This document shows, one piece after another, positions 61,091 to 64,000 of a stretch of 64,000 bases of DNA. The notes below the pieces were generated by a model, which did no database searches, was not told the origin of the DNA, and worked only from the letters and a program-made list of their open reading frames with translations. The stretch comes from Paenibacillus puerhi. Lineage in GTDB: Bacteria; Bacillota; Bacilli; Paenibacillales; NBRC-103111. The position numbers and the translations under genes were made by a program. The number at the start of each line of letters is the position of its first letter. Positions within the stretch are counted from its first letter, which is position 1. The stretch lies in the NCBI RefSeq assembly GCF_009846885.1, contig NZ_WUWM01000006.1:159716-223715 (forward strand), written 5' to 3'.

Positions 61091-61272
61091 GGTATTTTCA
61101 CCTTATCTTTATGTTTTTTATAATTCCTTCACCTAATTTAGCAAAAAATAGTGAACAAATTGTGAATACATGGTGATTTTATTAAAAGTTTTACTTGTTT
61201 AAGACCTAAAAATAATGATAGTATACCCTGAGGGGATATACCTAATATATGGAAGGAAAGGTATTATGAGGA
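61091..61272. promoter_or_regulatory. AT-rich divergent control region between NRPS operon 1 and the response regulator
   Basis: This 182-bp AT-rich gap must hold the promoters for both directions. On the plus strand, TTGTTT (61195-61200) and TAGTAT (61219-61224) are 18 bp apart. On the minus strand, TATAAA about 40 bp before the ATG has only a weak -35. An imperfect dyad near 61222-61241 (TATACCC ... GGGGATATA) overlaps the plus-strand -10. The response regulator may bind here, but this is inferred from position. Confidence 0.5.
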
Positions 61273-61992
61273 GTGCCAACGATTCTACTCATTTTTGAAG
61301 ACAAGGCAACTAAGCATACCGTAGGGGATTTTTTGGCAAAGGAAGGGCATAAGCTTCTGGACGCAAGGAGCCTGGAGGATGCGATCGACCTGCTGTATAA
61401 CGGAGTTCAGGTAGATTTGGTGCTGATGGATATACTCTTGCTCAGCAATCATCGTATCTGTGAAGAGATTCGCGCGATCGACGATATCCCGGTCATGGTT
61501 ACTGGGCGTCCCGAACAAATGGTCAAAGGCTTCGCGCTCGGAGCCGACGATTATATCGCAACGCCCGTCAACCTTATGGAGTTTATGATGCGAACGCGCG
61601 CCATCCTGCGCCGGTACAAAAAATCCATGTCCGACACGTTGACCTTGTCCAATATGGTATTGAAGCGCACGAGTCAGGAGGTTCAAATCGAGGACAAGCA
61701 GCTGGTCCTTCCTCTGAAGGAATTCGAGATTTTGTTTAAGCTCGCCAGCTATCCGAAACAGCCATTCAGCCGAAATCAACTGATCGAGCAAATATGGGGA
61801 ACCGAGTTCGACGGGAACTACCGGACGGTCGATGTCCACATCAAGCGGCTTCGCTATCGGTTCGAGCCGATCACAGACATCTTCCGCATTGTGACGATCT
61901 GGGGAGTAGGCTATAAGCTGGAAATGAAGGCGGAGCTAGAGGAGAAAACCAAAGAAAAATTATATTTAGGGAAGGAGGAATTAACGCTTTAG
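61273..61992 (+). CDS. OmpR/PhoB-type response regulator with an atypical receiver
   Basis: This 239-residue protein has a receiver (about 1-115) and a winged-helix DNA-binding domain (about 130-220, with RNQLIEQIWG and YRTVDVHIKRLRYRF). In the receiver the acidic pair is E9/D10, the phosphorylatable Asp is D53 and the switch Thr is T77. The invariant lysine of the KP motif is replaced (IATPV, T97). No histidine kinase gene is adjacent. The GTG start follows GGAAGGAAAGG (61251-61261). It is divergent from operon 1 and may regulate it. Loss of the lysine often accompanies phosphorylation-independent regulators. Confidence 0.85.
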   Translation: MPTILLIFEDKATKHTVGDFLAKEGHKLLDARSLEDAIDLLYNGVQVDLVLMDILLLSNHRICEEIRAIDDIPVMVTGRPEQMVKGFALGADDYIATPVNLMEFMMRTRAILRRYKKSMSDTLTLSNMVLKRTSQEVQIEDKQLVLPLKEFEILFKLASYPKQPFSRNQLIEQIWGTEFDGNYRTVDVHIKRLRYRFEPITDIFRIVTIWGVGYKLEMKAELEEKTKEKLYLGKEELTL

Positions 61993-62206
61993 CAATAATA
62001 AGTAGAATCCAGAAGCTTAAGGAACGGGTACGGTGCTGGAGCCACTTGCGACAGTTGACCGTACTCCTCTTGTAAGCGCAGCACGTAAGCGCGAATGATC
62101 GAGTCCTCCGAACGACCGCAGCTTCAAGATCTTGAAGTAGCCATGCTCCCCCCGCCCTTCCCTTTTCCCGGAACGTTCAATTTATGAGAAACCCTTCTTA
62201 TATATT

Positions 62207-62232
62207 GTTTACATAACGAAAGTTATGTAAAC
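62207..62232. promoter_or_regulatory. Perfect 11-4-11 palindrome (probable operator)
   Basis: The arm GTTTACATAAC is repeated inverted after a GAAA centre without mismatch. It lies about 65 bp upstream of the lipase -35 and is AT-rich with no T-run, so it looks like a dimeric regulator site rather than a terminator. The cognate regulator is not identified. Confidence 0.65.
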
Positions 62233-62295
62233 TCTATTATTTGATGCATGAATGCCGCCTTCATATAAAAATAACAAAATATTCTATTAGAGTTA

Positions 62296-62324
62296 TTGAA
62301 TCCCATACACCTCCTCTCTATAAT
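62296..62324 (+). promoter_or_regulatory. SigA-type promoter of the secreted lipase
   Basis: TTGAAT (62296-62301), a 17-bp spacer and consensus TATAAT (62319-62324) form a strong promoter. The -10 sits in a small perfect dyad (TCTCTA-TAA-TAGAGA, 62315-62329). Confidence 0.75.
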
Positions 62325-62356
62325 AGAGAAGTACCAACATTTGAAGGAGGAGAATA

Positions 62357-63946
62357 ATGCTTAAGAAACTACCCACCGCAGTAACCGCACTTGTTTTGGC
62401 TTTATCATTGACCGTCGCTCCGGTACATGCAGGCATTCCCACGAATCCGAACACCGGAGGTATTCCGGGCTCCTGGACGTCAGGTACGTCCCCTGCCGCT
62501 ATTGACCCGAACAAGCCCGCTATTCTTTTCGTGCATGGACTGAACGGCAGCGCCAAGACCTGGTACGACGGCAATGATATGTATCAGAAGGCTTATGACG
62601 CCGGCTATCAAACCGCTTTTATCAATCTTCATGACATTACGGGAACGTCCCAGAGCATGTGGGATAATGGCGAGCTGCTCGCCGGGAAAATCAAGGAGAT
62701 CAGTCAGCATTTCGGCAAAAAGCTGGTCATCGTCGCCCACAGCAAAGGCGGAGTCGATACCCAGTCCGCGCTTGTCCATTATAACGCCTACCCCTACGTG
62801 TCCAACGTCATAACCTTGGGCAGCCCGCATCACGGTTCCCAATTGGCCGATCTGGCCTACAGCGACTGGGCCGGCTGGCTCGCCACCGCCATCGGCTATC
62901 AAAGCCCTGGAACGGCATCCGTCCAGACGTCGTATATGAGCTATTTCCGGTCTGTCACGGACAATCATGTCAATGCCGGCAAAAACAAGGTGTACACATT
63001 CGCAGGCAATAACTTCTCGAACGGCAGCTTCACTCATTTCCTCGGCGGATTGTATCTGGAGGATTTCGGTCCCAATGACGGCGTCGTTACCGTCAGCAGC
63101 GCTCATTTGCCCGGCGGTAAGATGGTCAATGTAGGAAATTGGAATCATACGAGCATTAAAACCGGAACAGCCACGTTTAATCTGCTTAAGCCCTATCTCG
63201 TCCTTCAGACGGCAAATGCGAAGCAAAATCTAGTTGAAATCGCTTCGCCTCCTAAGAAGGTCCTGGATGGCGACCAGTCCGGAGTTTCCAGCTTTATTCG
63301 CGGAGGCCAGCATTCGGGTTCCGCCTCGGAAACGTTCACCGTGGAAAATGCGGTTTACTCGGTCAAGCTTGACTGGATCGGAAGCACGCCGCTTACCAAG
63401 CTGGATATCGTTGCGCCGGACGGATCGGTGGAAAGCGTACCCGTTCAACCGGTCGAGGATACGGGAATATTTGCAGGCGCTTGGCATCATACAGCAACCT
63501 TATCGAATCCAAGTCCGGGCGAGTGGACAATAACGGCGGGAAGCGATGGCCCGGCAGCGTATCTTTTCACTGCCGCGTATGAGGCCGGGGGTCCATCCAA
63601 GGTGAAAGTCAAACGCGGATCAGACGGCAAAAAGCTGAAGGTGGAGGCCGATGGTTTGAAAAACGGCCGTACACAGGTTCAATACAGCGTAGATTTTGTA
63701 GAAACCGATGCGAAGTCGGACAAGCTGAAGAAAAAAGCTCCCAAGATTAGCAAGCCGAAGCGGATTAAGCAAAAAGAACGACTCGTCTCCCCTGCCGAGG
63801 AGCTAGCGATTCCGACGGTTGAAGGCGCGGGCATTTACAATGTAACGGCAGAAATCGAAGGCGAAACGGAAAGCGGCCACAAGTTCCGCCGTACGTTGGT
63901 CAAATCGATCTATGTCGACGAGCAAGGCAATACGTATTCCAACTAA
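62357..63946 (+). CDS. Secreted triacylglycerol lipase/esterase with C-terminal beta domain
   Basis: The 529-residue product has a signal peptide ending near PVHAG. In the lipase domain (about 40-285) are the oxyanion motif FVHGLNGSA (near 55), nucleophile elbow AHSKGG (near 130), the aspartate region FGPNDGVV (near 238) and the histidine in NWNHTS (near 260). A beta-rich region (about 300-420) and a Lys-rich tail follow; these are longer than in simple lipases and may bind envelope or lipid surfaces. ATG 62357 follows GAAGGAGGAG. It could be unrelated to the NRPS cluster, being separated from it by the regulator gene. Confidence 0.82.
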   Translation: MLKKLPTAVTALVLALSLTVAPVHAGIPTNPNTGGIPGSWTSGTSPAAIDPNKPAILFVHGLNGSAKTWYDGNDMYQKAYDAGYQTAFINLHDITGTSQSMWDNGELLAGKIKEISQHFGKKLVIVAHSKGGVDTQSALVHYNAYPYVSNVITLGSPHHGSQLADLAYSDWAGWLATAIGYQSPGTASVQTSYMSYFRSVTDNHVNAGKNKVYTFAGNNFSNGSFTHFLGGLYLEDFGPNDGVVTVSSAHLPGGKMVNVGNWNHTSIKTGTATFNLLKPYLVLQTANAKQNLVEIASPPKKVLDGDQSGVSSFIRGGQHSGSASETFTVENAVYSVKLDWIGSTPLTKLDIVAPDGSVESVPVQPVEDTGIFAGAWHHTATLSNPSPGEWTITAGSDGPAAYLFTAAYEAGGPSKVKVKRGSDGKKLKVEADGLKNGRTQVQYSVDFVETDAKSDKLKKKAPKISKPKRIKQKERLVSPAEELAIPTVEGAGIYNVTAEIEGETESGHKFRRTLVKSIYVDEQGNTYSN

Positions 63947-63961
63947 GGTACACCTAGAGAG

Positions 63962-64000
63962 AGCGGCTGTGCAAGCGGATATACCGCGAGCACAGCCGCT
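63962..64000 (+). terminator. Hairpin after the lipase gene (probable terminator, cut by window edge)
   Basis: A perfect 11-bp stem (AGCGGCTGTGC / GCACAGCCGCT) with a 17-nt loop begins 16 bp after the lipase stop codon. The expected T-run would lie just beyond the window. Confidence 0.7.

Larger units (their letters stand above)
61993..62356. other. Non-coding stretch between response regulator and lipase
   Basis: No convincing gene is visible in these 364 bp. The first 190 bp are of moderate GC with a loose dyad (GTACGGT ... ACCGTAC, near 62026-62070). The second half is AT-rich and contains a perfect palindrome and the lipase promoter, listed separately. Confidence 0.6.

Noticed and set aside
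61222..61241. Dyad TATACCC/GGGGATATA as a firm operator of the response regulator
   Set aside because: The arms are imperfect with a bulged base, and OmpR-type regulators usually bind direct repeats, so it is only mentioned within the intergenic entry.
1..64000. CRISPR arrays, tRNA/rRNA genes, insertion sequences, prophage or attachment sites
   Set aside because: No spaced short repeats, cloverleaf-like segments, transposase motifs or flanking direct repeats were found on reading both strands.

Overview
The window looks like the chromosome of a Paenibacillus-type Firmicute. The reasons are strong AAGGAGG-type ribosome binding sites, frequent TTG/GTG starts, a secreted pectate lyase with FnIII repeats and a C-terminal FIMAH-type domain, and very large lipopeptide-style NRPS genes. 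No tRNA, rRNA, CRISPR array or insertion sequence was seen.

Left flank (1-7.3 kb): the first codons of a minus-strand gene cut by the window edge, an enolase-superfamily enzyme, a DUF2935 protein, a large secreted pectate lyase under a cre-like site, and a redox-type pair (HxlR regulator and DsbA-like protein).

Core (7.35-61.1 kb): a nonribosomal lipopeptide cluster with 11 adenylation domains, in two minus-strand operons separated by a divergent plus-strand pair. Operon 1 (61.1 to 30.5 kb) encodes a small membrane protein, one 9,315-residue seven-module NRPS, and the sbnA/sbnB pair that makes L-2,3-diaminopropionate (Dap). Operon 2 (28.6 to 7.35 kb) encodes serine acetyltransferase, a membrane-anchored PAF-acetylhydrolase-like enzyme, two bimodular NRPSs (the second with the only thioesterase), an FtsE/FtsX-like ABC system, a secreted coiled-coil protein, a His-rich membrane protein and a PksB/BaeB-like metallo-hydrolase. 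The plus-strand pair is a second copy of the small membrane protein and an MFS exporter. Specificity codes read by eye suggest Dap, Cys-like, aliphatic, Phe, Dap, Leu-like, Dap on the giant enzyme, then Cys, aliphatic, Cys-like, Arg-like on the other two. This would be a cationic, Cys-containing acylated peptide. Both assembly lines begin with a surfactin-type starter condensation domain, so one 11-mer or two separate products are both possible.

Odd features of the core: the epimerase-like domain of module 1 carries HRxxxDD instead of HHxxxDG. The giant enzyme ends in an orphan condensation domain carrying HRxxxDG. There are two pairs of almost identical adenylation segments. A dedicated FtsEX-like system sits in the operon.

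Right flank (61.1-64 kb): an OmpR-type response regulator lacking the conserved receiver lysine and any partner kinase, a 364-bp non-coding stretch with a perfect 11-4-11 palindrome and a strong promoter, and a secreted lipase ending at a hairpin at the window edge.
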